Positions 52,478-61,995 of a stretch of DNA of 64,000 nt are shown here, one piece after another. The notes beneath the pieces were generated by a model. The model did not search any database. It worked only from the letters and a program-made list of their open reading frames with translations, and had not been told where the DNA came from. Within the stretch, counting starts at the first letter, position 1. Every line of letters starts with the position of its first letter. The translations under genes were made by a program, and so were the position numbers. Source of the DNA: Bryobacterales bacterium (lineage in GTDB: Bacteria > Acidobacteriota > Terriglobia > Bryobacterales > Bryobacteraceae); NCBI GenBank assembly GCA_020852175.1, contig JADZBH010000030.1, positions 1-64,000 of the forward strand, given 5' to 3'.

Positions 52478-52500
52478 CCGCGTGGGAAAAAGCGCCCCGG

Positions 52501-53124
52501 CTACTTTCCGGCCTTCACCTTGCGCAGTTGCGAAACCAGACGGCTGGCCGATTTCTGGAGTGAGTCCGCGCGCGTGTTCTTGGCGATGTCGAAGCCAGTC
52601 CACAGAACCCGGCGGCTCTTGGCATCCACCAGAAAGACGTTTCCTTTGCCGCGGCTGAAACTCTGACTGCGCGCGACGGCGCCCGCGGTTTGGAATTCGG
52701 CGGGTGCTTCCTCCTTCTTGACATCCTCGTCCTTGTCCTTGTCCTTGTCCTTGTTCTTGGCCTTCTTGTCTTCTTTCTTGCCGGCGGCTTCCAACTCCTG
52801 CCTGGCCTGTTCCTTTTTCGCCAGTTCCTGGGCGGCCAACTCGGCCTTTTCTCGCGCGGACTTCAATAACTCGTCCACGCGCAGTTCGAAAGAGGCGCCA
52901 ACGAAATCGCTCAGGAAGGCGTCGGCCTGCAACGGGTCGGTGGTCACCTGGTACACATGGTTCCGCGCCACCTGGTGGGCGATGAACTGGTCGAAACCGC
53001 TGCTCATCGGCAGAATGTAGATGGTTTGCACCGTGGCGAGGCCGGGCTCTTCCGCGAGCGCGGCAGGAGGCAGGACCGGCAGAAGAAGCCCCAGGCAAAG
53101 GGCGGGGACAAGGGTACGCGCCAT
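52501..53124 (-). CDS. Exported Lys/Asp-repeat protein, hypothetical
   Basis: About 207 residues from ATG 53124 with signal peptide (LVPALCLGLLLPVLPPAALAEE). A coiled-coil Glu/Lys segment (about 85-125) is followed by a Lys-Asp alternating run, and then a region with beta strands (NVFLVDAKSRRVLWTGF). The C-terminal motif VFLVDAKSRRVLW...F resembles 'DUF' proteins that bind outer-membrane factors, but I cannot assign it. A tandem hexanucleotide underlies the Lys-Asp run. Function unknown. Confidence 0.68.
   Translation of the reverse strand: MARTLVPALCLGLLLPVLPPAALAEEPGLATVQTIYILPMSSGFDQFIAHQVARNHVYQVTTDPLQADAFLSDFVGASFELRVDELLKSAREKAELAAQELAKKEQARQELEAAGKKEDKKAKNKDKDKDKDEDVKKEEAPAEFQTAGAVARSQSFSRGKGNVFLVDAKSRRVLWTGFDIAKNTRADSLQKSASRLVSQLRKVKAGK
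52725..52760. repeat. Hexanucleotide tandem repeat (CCTTGT)n
   Basis: Four perfect CCTTGT units at 52731-52754 with one diverged unit on each side. The 6-bp period is a whole number of codons (Lys-Asp), so slippage would change repeat number without frameshift. It lies within the gene at 52501-53124. Confidence 0.8.
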
Positions 53125-53190
53125 GATCATGATCATATCCGTTGCTGGATCAGACGCGTGCCGGAGCAAAAAAGTCGAAGGGCAAGGGAA

Positions 53191-54804
53191 CTATCGCGCC
53201 TGCTCGGCCAGGCGGCGGGCGCGTTCCCAGGCCAGGCGGCTCTTGAACTCGTTGTGCAGCTTGGCGAAGGCAGACCAATAATAGCCCGCCACGAACATGC
53301 TGAGCAGCGGCGCGGCGATGAAGTTGTAGGTGTCGATGGCGTACACGATCATCACCAGGAAATAGGTGCCGAAGCCGAGTTCGATCCAGGGCAACAAGCC
53401 GGCTTTGGACCGGTACCTGGCCGGCATGGCGGCCTTTTTCCCTGCGCCTGTGATGGCGTACTTGGGCGTGCGCACGAAGGCCGTCTGGTGGCCGAGAAGG
53501 GCCTCGGCGACGGCCTGCGTGTTGGAGAGCGTCAGTGCCACTCCAGCCGAAAGCAGCGCCGGCATGTGCTTGATGGCCTTCCATACGCTGCCTTCCGGAC
53601 GCGCATACTGGGCATAGATGTAGAAGACAAACACGCTGAAGAAATTGGTCAGCATGAACGGCAGGTCGATCAGCGCCAACTGCTGCCAGCCGGTGTAGAA
53701 GCGCACGATCATCACCGGCAGCATCAGCGCGGTGACGGCCACCATCATGGGGTAGGCGATGTTGGGCGACATGTGGCAAAAGGCTTCCAGCTTCACGCGC
53801 CACGGCACTGGTGAGCGCATCACGTCCCGCAACAGTTTCATGCCTACCTGCGTAAGCCCCTTGGCCCACCGGAACTGCTGCACCTGGAATCCGTGCAGAT
53901 CCACGGGCAACTCGCTGGGGCATTCCACATCCGGAACATAGACGAAGCGCCAGCCCTTGAGCTGAGCGCGGTAGCTGAGATCGGAGTCCTCGGTGAGCGT
54001 GTCGTGCTGCCATCCGCCAGCGTCGCGGATCATGGCGACGCGGAGCAGTCCCGCCGTGCCGTTGAAATTGAAGTAAAGGCCGTGGCCGGCGCGGGCGACG
54101 TGCTCCAGCACGAAGTGGCCGTCCAACAGCATGGCCTGCACTTCGGTGAGCGTGTTGTAGTCGCGGTTCAGGTAGCTCCAGCGCGTCTGCACGACACCCA
54201 CCTTGGGGTCGGCGAAATAGTGGATGGTGCGCTGCAGGAAGTCCTTGGGCGGTACGAAGTCGGCGTCGAACACGGCCACCACTTCGCCGGTGGCGGTCTT
54301 GAGCCCTTCTTCCAGTGCGCCCGCCTTGTAGCCGTGGCGGTTCGTGCGGTGGTGATATTCGATGGGGTGACCGGCGGCGCGGTACTCGTTGACAAGCCGC
54401 TCGGTGAAGGGGTGTGTTTCGTCGGTGGAATCGTCGAGCACCTGAATCTGCAGCCGCTCCCGCGGGTAGTCCATCTGCGTGATCGTGTCGAGCAGGCGCT
54501 CCACGACGAAGCGCTCGTTGAACAGGGGAAGCTGGATGGTGACGCGAGGCAGCTCGGCGAAGCGCTGGGGCGGCGCGGCCGGAATGTTCTTCCGTCCGCG
54601 GAGAAAACCCCGGATTGTCTCGTACCGGTGCAAACCGTAGAACGAGAGAATCGTCAGTAAGAGAAAGTAAGGCGCCAGTAGAGCATAGTCAAACCATGCG
54701 AGTTGGTGGATACCGGCGAACGTGTCGTCAAAGAGCGAACGCGAAATCTGGTCGCTCAGCGAACCTGCGAGATAGAACGCAAACGGAAGCGGCGCGCTGG
54801 TCAT
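53191..54804 (-). CDS. Processive family-2 glycosyltransferase (cellulose-synthase-like)
   Basis: About 537 residues from ATG 54804 (an upstream TTG gives 549 but sits in the promoter). GT2 motifs are seen: LPLFNE, DDSTDET, the DxD in VFDADFVPP, TEDSD and the acceptor QVQQFRWAKG that typifies processive enzymes. Membrane helices flank the domain (about 35-55 and 380 onward, five more). No PilZ domain is visible. It could make a cellulose- or glucan-like polymer, or glycolipid chains; no partner gene (BcsB or similar) is adjacent. A TATAAT box lies 39 nt upstream of the ATG. Confidence 0.87.
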   Translation of the reverse strand: MTSAPLPFAFYLAGSLSDQISRSLFDDTFAGIHQLAWFDYALLAPYFLLLTILSFYGLHRYETIRGFLRGRKNIPAAPPQRFAELPRVTIQLPLFNERFVVERLLDTITQMDYPRERLQIQVLDDSTDETHPFTERLVNEYRAAGHPIEYHHRTNRHGYKAGALEEGLKTATGEVVAVFDADFVPPKDFLQRTIHYFADPKVGVVQTRWSYLNRDYNTLTEVQAMLLDGHFVLEHVARAGHGLYFNFNGTAGLLRVAMIRDAGGWQHDTLTEDSDLSYRAQLKGWRFVYVPDVECPSELPVDLHGFQVQQFRWAKGLTQVGMKLLRDVMRSPVPWRVKLEAFCHMSPNIAYPMMVAVTALMLPVMIVRFYTGWQQLALIDLPFMLTNFFSVFVFYIYAQYARPEGSVWKAIKHMPALLSAGVALTLSNTQAVAEALLGHQTAFVRTPKYAITGAGKKAAMPARYRSKAGLLPWIELGFGTYFLVMIVYAIDTYNFIAAPLLSMFVAGYYWSAFAKLHNEFKSRLAWERARRLAEQAR

Positions 54805-54842
54805 GTTGATGGCAGACAGTAGATAAGGCTGAGCCTCCAACC

Positions 54843-54848
54843 ATTATA
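54843..54848 (-). promoter_or_regulatory. -10 box of the GT2 gene
   Basis: Minus-strand TATAAT, exact -10, 38 nt before the preferred ATG 54804. The -35 is weak: nothing close to TTGACA at 16-18 bp. Its position supports the 54804 start over the TTG at 54840. Confidence 0.45.
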
Positions 54849-54934
54849 CGGGGTTGGCGGCAGGAGAGGTCATGGGGTGACTCCCCGTTTAGTTCGCCTT
54901 TTGTTCTCCAATCGGAGCCACGAGGGATGGAGCG

Positions 54935-54940
54935 TATAAA
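54935..54940 (+). promoter_or_regulatory. Possible -10 box before the PSD1-family gene
   Basis: TATAAA (5 of 6) ends 9 nt before ATG 54950, again with no Shine-Dalgarno in between. No -35 at the usual spacing. The same 9-nt spacing occurs before 7387, 17299 and 26524. Confidence 0.35.
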
Positions 54941-54949
54941 ATAGACCGC

Positions 54950-57487
54950 ATGCGTTGGGCCGCATTCCTCCTTTTCAGCGGTGCGTTGTGTGCGCAAACA
55001 GCGCCGGAGTTGGAATTTTTCGAGAAGAAGATCCGGCCGGTTTTCGCGACGAAGTGCGTGGGGTGTCACGGTCCGGGGGCGAACCCCGTGCGGGCGCATC
55101 TGCGTCTGGATTCGCGCGAAGGGGTGCGCAAGGGTGGCGATACCGGGCCGGCGATCGTTCCAGGGAACGCGGCGTCGAGTTTGCTGATGAAGGCCGTGTC
55201 CTACACCGACCTTGATTTGCGCATGCCGCCCACGGGCAAGTTAAGCGATGCCGAAATCGCCGACCTGCGGCGCTGGATCGACATGGGCGCTCCCGATCCG
55301 CGCGCCGTTTCCGGCGGCCTGACAGGGCCCCGGCAGTTGGACGTGGAGCGCGGCAAGCGGCACTGGGCATTCCGGCCCGTGGTGAAACCGGCGGCGCAAC
55401 CTGTTCTGGCGGCGGGCGAGCCGGCGCCGAAACGGGTGTGGTTGCGACGCGTGACATACGATTTGACCGGGTTGCCGCCGTCACGCGAGGAGATGGCCGC
55501 GTATCTGGCCGACGCGGATCCCGCAGCGGACCGCCGCGTGGTGGAGCGCCTGCTGGCTTCGCCTCATTACGGCGAGCGGTGGGCGCGGCACTGGCTGGAC
55601 CTGGTGCGGTTCGCCGAAACGAACGGCCATGAGTACGACAACGACAAACTGGATGCCTGGCGCTACCGCGACTATGTGATTCGCGCGTTCAACCAGGACG
55701 TTCCCTATAACCAGTTCGTGCGGGAACACATCGCGGGCGATCTGTTGCCGGACAAGCGCCTGTCGCGCGATGGAACGTTTTATGAATCGCCGGTTGGAAC
55801 CGGATTTTACTGGTTCGGCGAGGTTCTGAACAGCGCGGTGGATTCCGTGAAGTCGCGAAGCGATCAGGTGGACAACCAGATCGACGTGATGGGCAAGACA
55901 TTCCTGGGTCTCACGGTGGCGTGCGCCCGCTGTCACGATCACAAGTTCGATCCGGTGCCCACGATGGACTACTATTCGCTGGCGGGCTACCTGCACAGCA
56001 CCGCGATGCAGGAGGCGGTGATCGATACGCCGGCCCGGGCGCGCGAGATTGAACTTGCGGCGCGGCGGGAGCCGCGCGCGCGGGTCCAGCATCCGGAGAC
56101 AAGCCTGCGCGGGAACGATGTTCTGTTCGCCAGCTTTCGCGAGGGCCTGCCGGAAGGGTGGACGGTGCAGGGCGTGCCCGAAGCGCATGGCGCGAAGGAG
56201 TTCGTGGGTTCGTACACGTCGCGCAAGTTCGCGCTGAAAAAGCTATGGGTGCACGTGCTGCTGCGGGGGACAAAGACGGACAAGGCGTTGCGCGAGCGGG
56301 CGCCTCTGCGCGTGACGGTGGTGACGGACGATCACAAGAGCGAGCACTTTTTTCCCGGCGGCAAGGGCTGGGAGTGGGTGACGGTGCGGATGACGAAGGA
56401 AATCGGGCGCATCTGCTATTTCGAGATCGTGGACCGCGCCCGCGACGGGTATCTTCAGGTAGACCGTATTGTGCTGTCGGACGGCGAACAGCCGCCGCCG
56501 TTAGCCGCGCAGGATGAGAGTGGAGCGGAAGGGACCGCGGCCGCAGGGCCGGTGCCGCTCTCGACCTTCGCCATGATCGCGATGGATGAGGATCCCGGGG
56601 ATACGAAGGTGCACATCCGCGGATCACACAAAAACCTGGGCGAGATCGCGCCGCGCCGGTTCCTGCGCGTGATCGCGGGCGAGGACCAGACGCCCGTCGC
56701 GCCGGGACAGAGCGGACGCCTGGCTCTGGCCGAATGGATGGCGAGCGAACGGAACCCGCTGACGGCGCGCGTGATGGTGAATCGCATTTGGGAGCATCAT
56801 TTCGGCAAGGGGCTGGTGGCGACGCCGGACAATTTTGGCATGACGGGCGAGCGGCCCACGAACCCGGAGATGCTGGACTGGCTGGCGGCGCGGTTCGTGG
56901 AAAGCGGCTGGAGCGTGAAGGCGATGCACCGCGAGATCGTGCTGAGCCCCCAGTACCGGGCGGCGAATCTGCCGGTGCGGCGCTTGGAGGCCGAGGCGAT
57001 TCGCGACGCGCTGCTGGCCGTGTCGGGCTCGCTCGACAGCACGGTTTACGGACAGAGCGTGCCGCCGTACATCAGCAGGTATCAGGACGGACGCGGCAAG
57101 CCCAGGACGGGTCCGCTCGATGGGGCCAACCGGCGCAGCCTGTACATCCAGGTGCGGCGCAACTTCCTGACGCCGATGTTTCTGGCGTTCGACTATCCGC
57201 TGCCTGTTTCCACCACCGGCGCGCGGAGTGCCTCGACGGTGCCGTCGCAGGCGCTGATGATGATGAACAACGAATTCGTGTTGCTGTGCGCCCGGCGTTG
57301 GGCCGGACGGCTGGAGCGCGAGGAGCCGGACGAGGGGGCTCGCGTGCGCCGTATGTTCGAGGAGGCGTTCGCGCGGCCGGCCGAGGCATGGGAGGTGCGC
57401 GAGGTGGCCGCCTTCGCGCGCCAATGGGGATGGACGGAAGCGGCGCATACGCTCTTCAATTCCGCGGAGTTTATCTATGTCCAGTAA
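54950..57487 (+). CDS. PSD1/DUF1549-DUF1553 cytochrome-domain protein
   Basis: 845 residues with signal peptide (MRWAAFLLFSGALCAQ). A planctomycete-type cytochrome c domain (CVGCHGPG, one heme) comes first, then DUF1549 (VTYDLTGLPPSREE and the RFAETNGHEYDND block), a beta domain and DUF1553 (RVMVNRIWEHHFGKGLV through AEFIYVQ). Such proteins pair with DUF1501 proteins and are thought to handle sulfated or complex polysaccharides or related electron transfer; the actual role is unproven. Overlaps the next gene by 11 bp, so the two are cotranslated. Confidence 0.88.
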   Translation: MRWAAFLLFSGALCAQTAPELEFFEKKIRPVFATKCVGCHGPGANPVRAHLRLDSREGVRKGGDTGPAIVPGNAASSLLMKAVSYTDLDLRMPPTGKLSDAEIADLRRWIDMGAPDPRAVSGGLTGPRQLDVERGKRHWAFRPVVKPAAQPVLAAGEPAPKRVWLRRVTYDLTGLPPSREEMAAYLADADPAADRRVVERLLASPHYGERWARHWLDLVRFAETNGHEYDNDKLDAWRYRDYVIRAFNQDVPYNQFVREHIAGDLLPDKRLSRDGTFYESPVGTGFYWFGEVLNSAVDSVKSRSDQVDNQIDVMGKTFLGLTVACARCHDHKFDPVPTMDYYSLAGYLHSTAMQEAVIDTPARAREIELAARREPRARVQHPETSLRGNDVLFASFREGLPEGWTVQGVPEAHGAKEFVGSYTSRKFALKKLWVHVLLRGTKTDKALRERAPLRVTVVTDDHKSEHFFPGGKGWEWVTVRMTKEIGRICYFEIVDRARDGYLQVDRIVLSDGEQPPPLAAQDESGAEGTAAAGPVPLSTFAMIAMDEDPGDTKVHIRGSHKNLGEIAPRRFLRVIAGEDQTPVAPGQSGRLALAEWMASERNPLTARVMVNRIWEHHFGKGLVATPDNFGMTGERPTNPEMLDWLAARFVESGWSVKAMHREIVLSPQYRAANLPVRRLEAEAIRDALLAVSGSLDSTVYGQSVPPYISRYQDGRGKPRTGPLDGANRRSLYIQVRRNFLTPMFLAFDYPLPVSTTGARSASTVPSQALMMMNNEFVLLCARRWAGRLEREEPDEGARVRRMFEEAFARPAEAWEVREVAAFARQWGWTEAAHTLFNSAEFIYVQ

Positions 57488-58895
57488 CCACGTACGGCCC
57501 GCGATGACCCGCCGCGAGGCGTTGTGCCGGTGCGCGAACGGCTTTGGCGGCATGGCGCTGCTCTCGATGCTGGCACGCGAAACGGCCAGCGGCGCGGTGC
57601 ACGCGCCGCATTTCCCGGCCAAGGCGAAGAGCGTCATTTTCCTGTTCATGGATGGCGGCCCGTCGCAGATGGACAGCTTCGATCCCAAGCCGCGGCTGCG
57701 CGCCGATCACGGCAAACCGCTGCCGTTCAAACCGCCGGCGACGGTGTTCAATATCAGCGACAAGATTCTCGGATCGCCTTACGAGTTCAAGCGCCACGGG
57801 CAAAGCGGCGCCGAGGTGAGCGATCTGTTTCCCCGCGTGGCGGAATGCGTGGACGAGATGGCCATCATCAGGTCCATGGTGTCCGACCACAGCGAGCATA
57901 CCGCGGCCAACTATTTCATGCATTCCGGTTCCGGCTTTCAGGGGCGGCCGAGCATGGGGTCGTGGGTAACCTACGGCCTTGGCAGCGAGAGCGAGAACCT
58001 GCCCGGCTTCATTGTGCTGGAAAGCGGTCTGATTCCGCCGGGAGGCATGGACTGTTTTGGCAGCGGCTTCCTGCCGGCCGCCTATCAGGGCACGCTGTTC
58101 CGCAAGGGTGAGCATCCGATCGCCGATCTGGAGCCGGCCGGAGGCGGCGCGGCGGGGCAGAGGGCGCAGCTCGATCTGCTGGCGAAGTTAAACAAGGGCG
58201 TCGTGAAACGGTTTGGCGAGGTGAGCGAGATCGAGGCGACCATCGCCAACTACGAGCTTGCCTATCGAATGCAGGCCGAGGTGCCCGGGCTGCTCGATTT
58301 GAGCCAGGAGAGCGAGGCGACGAAGAAGCTCTACGGGATTGGAGGCGAGTTAACCGACGATTTCGGACGCGAATGTCTGCTCGCCAGGCGTTTGGTGGAG
58401 CGCGGCGTGCGGTTCATCGAACTGCTTACGCCGGAGCGGCGCGGTCTGGACCGGTGGGATCAGCATTCGGGTATCGAGAAAGGGCACCGCATCAATGCGC
58501 AATCGACCGACCAGCCGATCGCCGGGCTGCTGAAGGATCTGAAGTCGCGCGGGCTGCTCGATTCGACTTTGGTGATGTGGGGCGGCGAGTTCGGCCGCAC
58601 CCCCTGCGCGCAGTTTCCCGACAAGGGCGGCGCGAGCGACGTGGGGCGGGATCACAACCCGTTCGGTTTCACGATGTGGATGGCGGGCGGCGGCGTGAAA
58701 GGCGGGCAGGTGATCGGGGCGACCGATGATTTCGGTTACTTCGCCGTGGAGAACAAGATCCACGTGCACGACCTGCACGCGACGATGCTGCACCTGTTGG
58801 GAATCGACCATAAGCGGCTGACCTACCGCTGGAGCGGGCGCGACATGCGGCTGACGGACGTTCACGGCAACGTGGTGAAGGAGTTGCTCGCGTAG
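57477..58895 (+). CDS. Tat-exported DUF1501 protein
   Basis: 472 residues with a Tat-type N-terminus (MTRREALCRCANGFGG). DUF1501 is a sulfatase/phosphatase-like alpha/beta fold, with FLFMDGGPSQMDSFDPKP near the N-terminus and GRTPCAQ, GRDHNPFG and VHDLHATMLHLLGIDH toward the end, where family metal-site residues lie. It forms a fixed pair with the PSD1 gene upstream. Substrate unknown. Confidence 0.88.
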   Translation: MSSNHVRPAMTRREALCRCANGFGGMALLSMLARETASGAVHAPHFPAKAKSVIFLFMDGGPSQMDSFDPKPRLRADHGKPLPFKPPATVFNISDKILGSPYEFKRHGQSGAEVSDLFPRVAECVDEMAIIRSMVSDHSEHTAANYFMHSGSGFQGRPSMGSWVTYGLGSESENLPGFIVLESGLIPPGGMDCFGSGFLPAAYQGTLFRKGEHPIADLEPAGGGAAGQRAQLDLLAKLNKGVVKRFGEVSEIEATIANYELAYRMQAEVPGLLDLSQESEATKKLYGIGGELTDDFGRECLLARRLVERGVRFIELLTPERRGLDRWDQHSGIEKGHRINAQSTDQPIAGLLKDLKSRGLLDSTLVMWGGEFGRTPCAQFPDKGGASDVGRDHNPFGFTMWMAGGGVKGGQVIGATDDFGYFAVENKIHVHDLHATMLHLLGIDHKRLTYRWSGRDMRLTDVHGNVVKELLA

Positions 58896-58923
58896 GCGGG
58901 AGGCGCCGCGTCCCTGCTGGCGG

Positions 58924-61900
58924 TCAGAAGTGCAGCCGTAGAGCTAGTTGGAGTTGCCGCGGAGCGCGCGCCGAGAGAATATGTCCGAACGTGGACGGCT
59001 CGTCGGCATAGCGTTCGGGCAGATTGAAATGCGCCGTGTTCGTGAGATTGAACACCTGCGCTTCGGCGGTGAGCCGCAATGTTTCCGTCACGCGGAAGCC
59101 GCGTGCGGCCGAGACGTCGAAGTTGATCAGGCCGGGGGCTTCGACGATGTTGCGCCCCGCGTTGCCGAATGAGAAGGGCCGGGCCGTGGAAAAGGCACCG
59201 GTGTTGAACCAGCGTTCGGGCGTGCGGGTGCTCAGGCGGGGATCATAAGAAACATTGGGACGGTCGTAGCCGTTGTTGCCGCTGGCATTGCCCGTGTTCG
59301 AGTTGTCGAAGCGGAGGATGGGCGTGAACGGCGCGCCGGTTTGGGCGGTGGCGATCGCGCGCAATGCAACGCCATGAGGCGCGTTGTAGACGGCGGCGGC
59401 GCTCAGGCGATGGCTCACATCGAAGCTGGAACGCGCGCGTTCGGCGGCGTAGTCGCGGCTGTTCTGGGGGAAGTTCGCATCGGCGTTGGTGGCGAGGAAG
59501 GCCGAGGAGTCGTCGATGGATTTGGACCAGGTGTAGGAGGCGAGCAGCGAGAGGCCGCCCGTGAAGCGGCGGTTCACGAGCGCTTGCAGCGAATGATAGA
59601 TGGAATTGCCGCCGGATTCGGTGAAAAAGATGCTGTCGTAATCGGGCAGGGGGCGGCGCAGGCCGATGCCGCCGGGGCCGGGCACGGCCTGGTTCAGGTC
59701 TCGCGAACGGTTCAGGTGTGTACCCTTCGATCCTACATAGCCGGCGCTGAGCGTGGTGGCGGCGGCCAGTGTCCGCTCGACGGTCAGGTTCCAGTGTTGG
59801 AGCGAGGCCGTCCGGATGCCAGGCGAAAGCGTGGTGGGGCTGGGTGGTGGCGCGAAGCCGCCGCTGAGGGGAAACGGGTCGTCCAGGGTAAGCAGGGAGT
59901 CCTCGGAAGGGAAGAACACCCGCACATTGAACAATGGCGGGTTGAAGTAGAGCGAACTGGAGACAACCAGCATGTTCGGGTCGTGGAAGTAACCGTAACC
60001 GGCGCGGACCGTGGTGTGTGACAGCGGCGTCCAGGCCACGCCGAGCCGTGGCGCGAAGTTGTTGCGGTCGGGACGTAGGCCGCCGCGCGGGACGCCGTTT
60101 GTGCCAGTGCGGTCCAGGCTCATGGTGGAAAGATTCAGGGCGTACATGCGGTCCTCGGGGTCGGTGGGAGGAGCGTTGTACTCATAGCGCAGCCCGAGCG
60201 TGAGCGTTAGCCGCGGGGCGATGCGCCAGTCGTCCTGCGCGTAAAAGTTGAGCGCGTGGGTGCGAAGATCCTGGCGGTTGTCGAATCGGGCCTGGATGCC
60301 CAGCGTGGGCAGTCCGAGCAAAAGGTCGGCGCCTCCGTTGGTGGTGAACGCGCCTGAAAAGTTGAGCGAACCGCGGGCGAAGTAGTCGAGATAGCCGGCG
60401 GCGCGAAAGCGCCGCAGGTCGCCGCCGAAGCGGAGGGCGTGCGCGCCGCGCAGGATTTGAAGCGACGGTTGCGCCTGCCATGTGGTGGTGGTGCGGCGGA
60501 GCGGAAACAGGTCGGCATCACCGATGCTGGACAAGCCGGCGATTTCCATGGAGGGATAGCCGAAGTCCCTGGGCGGAACATTCAGCCAGCCGGCGCCCCA
60601 GGCCGCGCCCACATTGGTTGTGTAGTTCTCCTGACGGGCTTCCCGGTAGGCACGGGCGAAGGCCGCGCGCAGAGTCCACACGGCCGAGGGCGACAAGGTG
60701 CGCGTGTGCTGTGCCGAAAGGTTGTGGCCGGTGTTGTCGTTGAAATTGCCGAAGCCGGGCACGGTGGCCGCGCCGGCGGAAAAGGGATCGTAGCGGTGGC
60801 CGCGGCCATAGCCATAACGGACGGTGAGATCGTCGTGCGTGGAGAGGCGGTGGTCGTGGCGTGCGATGGCCTGGTCCAGCGTGTCGCGAAGTACGGGTTG
60901 GGCGAGGAAGTTGCCGGAAGCCGCTCCGGTGTTGGCCTCGGGGAAGAGCGCGAACACGCGCCGCGCCAGAGGCGCGATGCGCGAAACGGGGATGCGGGCA
61001 TTGGGGAAGGGCTGCTGTGTGAAGGGGTCGATAACCGGCGCTCCGACCGCGGAGAAGTCGCCGGCGCGGTGCGCGGCGAGCGGAACGGTGGCGAGACGCG
61101 TAATGCCCTGGCGCTCGCGAAGACCTTCGTAGTTGGCGAAGAAAAAAGCGCGGTCCTTGCGAATGGGGCCGCCGAGCGAGGCGCCTGCCTGGTTGCGGGC
61201 ATACTTCGGGTTGGCCGCGGCATCGAAGAAGTTCCGAGCGTCCAGGCGCCGGTTGCGAAGGTATTCGTACAGCGCACCGTGAAAAGCGTTCGTGCCCGAG
61301 CGCGTCAGGACGTTCACCTGCGCCCCGGCGCTGCGGCCGTACTCGGCGGTGTAGGAACCGGTGAGCACGCGAAATTCGGCGATGGATTCGACGGGCGGTT
61401 GCAGCACATAGCGGTTGGTGTAGCCGTCGTTGTTGTCGGAACCGTCGATGGTGAAGTTGTTGAACTCCTCGCGCGCCCCGGAGGCGTGCATGGCGAAGGA
61501 GCCGTCGGTGCTGAGTTCGGAGCCGGGGACGGGCGGCGCGACGCCGGGTGCAAGCAGGCTGAGTTGCAGGAAGTCACGCCGGTTGAGCGGCAGACCGGTA
61601 AGGCGCGCGTGGTCGAGGGTCAGCCCCGTGGAGAGCGATTCGGAAACCAGTTCTGCCACCGTGAGGCTGGTGGCGCCGGCGGCGGGGGCGAGCGTGAAGT
61701 CCAGCCGGAGGCGGGCGTCGAGAGTGAGAGTCACCTCCTGCCGGTGCGGAGCGAAACCGTGATGCGTGGCGGTGACGCTGTAGCGGCCGGGAGGCAGTCC
61801 GGGCAGGCGGTAGTAACCGGCCGCGTTGGCGTGCGCTTCGGCGGCGAGCCCCGTGGCCGCGGATGTGGCCGTGACAACGGCTTCCGGCATGAAGGCGTGC

Positions 61901-61992
61901 GTGGAGTCACGCACATAACCGGACAGCGCCGCGGTGATCGATTGGGCCTGTATCGCCGGGGCCGCCAAGCAGAGAAGAACAAGGATCCGCAC
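58924..61992 (-). CDS. TonB-dependent receptor, Oar-like with carboxypeptidase-regulatory domain
   Basis: 1022 residues from GTG 61992. Signal peptide (AAPAIQAQ). A carboxypeptidase-regulatory-like domain (about 25-105, SGYVRDSTHAFMPEAVVTATSAATG and YYRLPGLPPGRYSV) precedes a plug region with LNRRDFLQLSLLAPGV and DGSDNNDG. A barrel then ends in QLQLALRLHF. This is the Oar/SusC-like type abundant in Acidobacteria, probably for uptake of large substrates. The canonical TonB box is not obvious. The gene is 3 nt after the stop of the upstream gene (operon). Confidence 0.88.
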   Translation of the reverse strand: MRILVLLCLAAPAIQAQSITAALSGYVRDSTHAFMPEAVVTATSAATGLAAEAHANAAGYYRLPGLPPGRYSVTATHHGFAPHRQEVTLTLDARLRLDFTLAPAAGATSLTVAELVSESLSTGLTLDHARLTGLPLNRRDFLQLSLLAPGVAPPVPGSELSTDGSFAMHASGAREEFNNFTIDGSDNNDGYTNRYVLQPPVESIAEFRVLTGSYTAEYGRSAGAQVNVLTRSGTNAFHGALYEYLRNRRLDARNFFDAAANPKYARNQAGASLGGPIRKDRAFFFANYEGLRERQGITRLATVPLAAHRAGDFSAVGAPVIDPFTQQPFPNARIPVSRIAPLARRVFALFPEANTGAASGNFLAQPVLRDTLDQAIARHDHRLSTHDDLTVRYGYGRGHRYDPFSAGAATVPGFGNFNDNTGHNLSAQHTRTLSPSAVWTLRAAFARAYREARQENYTTNVGAAWGAGWLNVPPRDFGYPSMEIAGLSSIGDADLFPLRRTTTTWQAQPSLQILRGAHALRFGGDLRRFRAAGYLDYFARGSLNFSGAFTTNGGADLLLGLPTLGIQARFDNRQDLRTHALNFYAQDDWRIAPRLTLTLGLRYEYNAPPTDPEDRMYALNLSTMSLDRTGTNGVPRGGLRPDRNNFAPRLGVAWTPLSHTTVRAGYGYFHDPNMLVVSSSLYFNPPLFNVRVFFPSEDSLLTLDDPFPLSGGFAPPPSPTTLSPGIRTASLQHWNLTVERTLAAATTLSAGYVGSKGTHLNRSRDLNQAVPGPGGIGLRRPLPDYDSIFFTESGGNSIYHSLQALVNRRFTGGLSLLASYTWSKSIDDSSAFLATNADANFPQNSRDYAAERARSSFDVSHRLSAAAVYNAPHGVALRAIATAQTGAPFTPILRFDNSNTGNASGNNGYDRPNVSYDPRLSTRTPERWFNTGAFSTARPFSFGNAGRNIVEAPGLINFDVSAARGFRVTETLRLTAEAQVFNLTNTAHFNLPERYADEPSTFGHILSARAPRQLQLALRLHF

Positions 61993-61995
61993 GTT

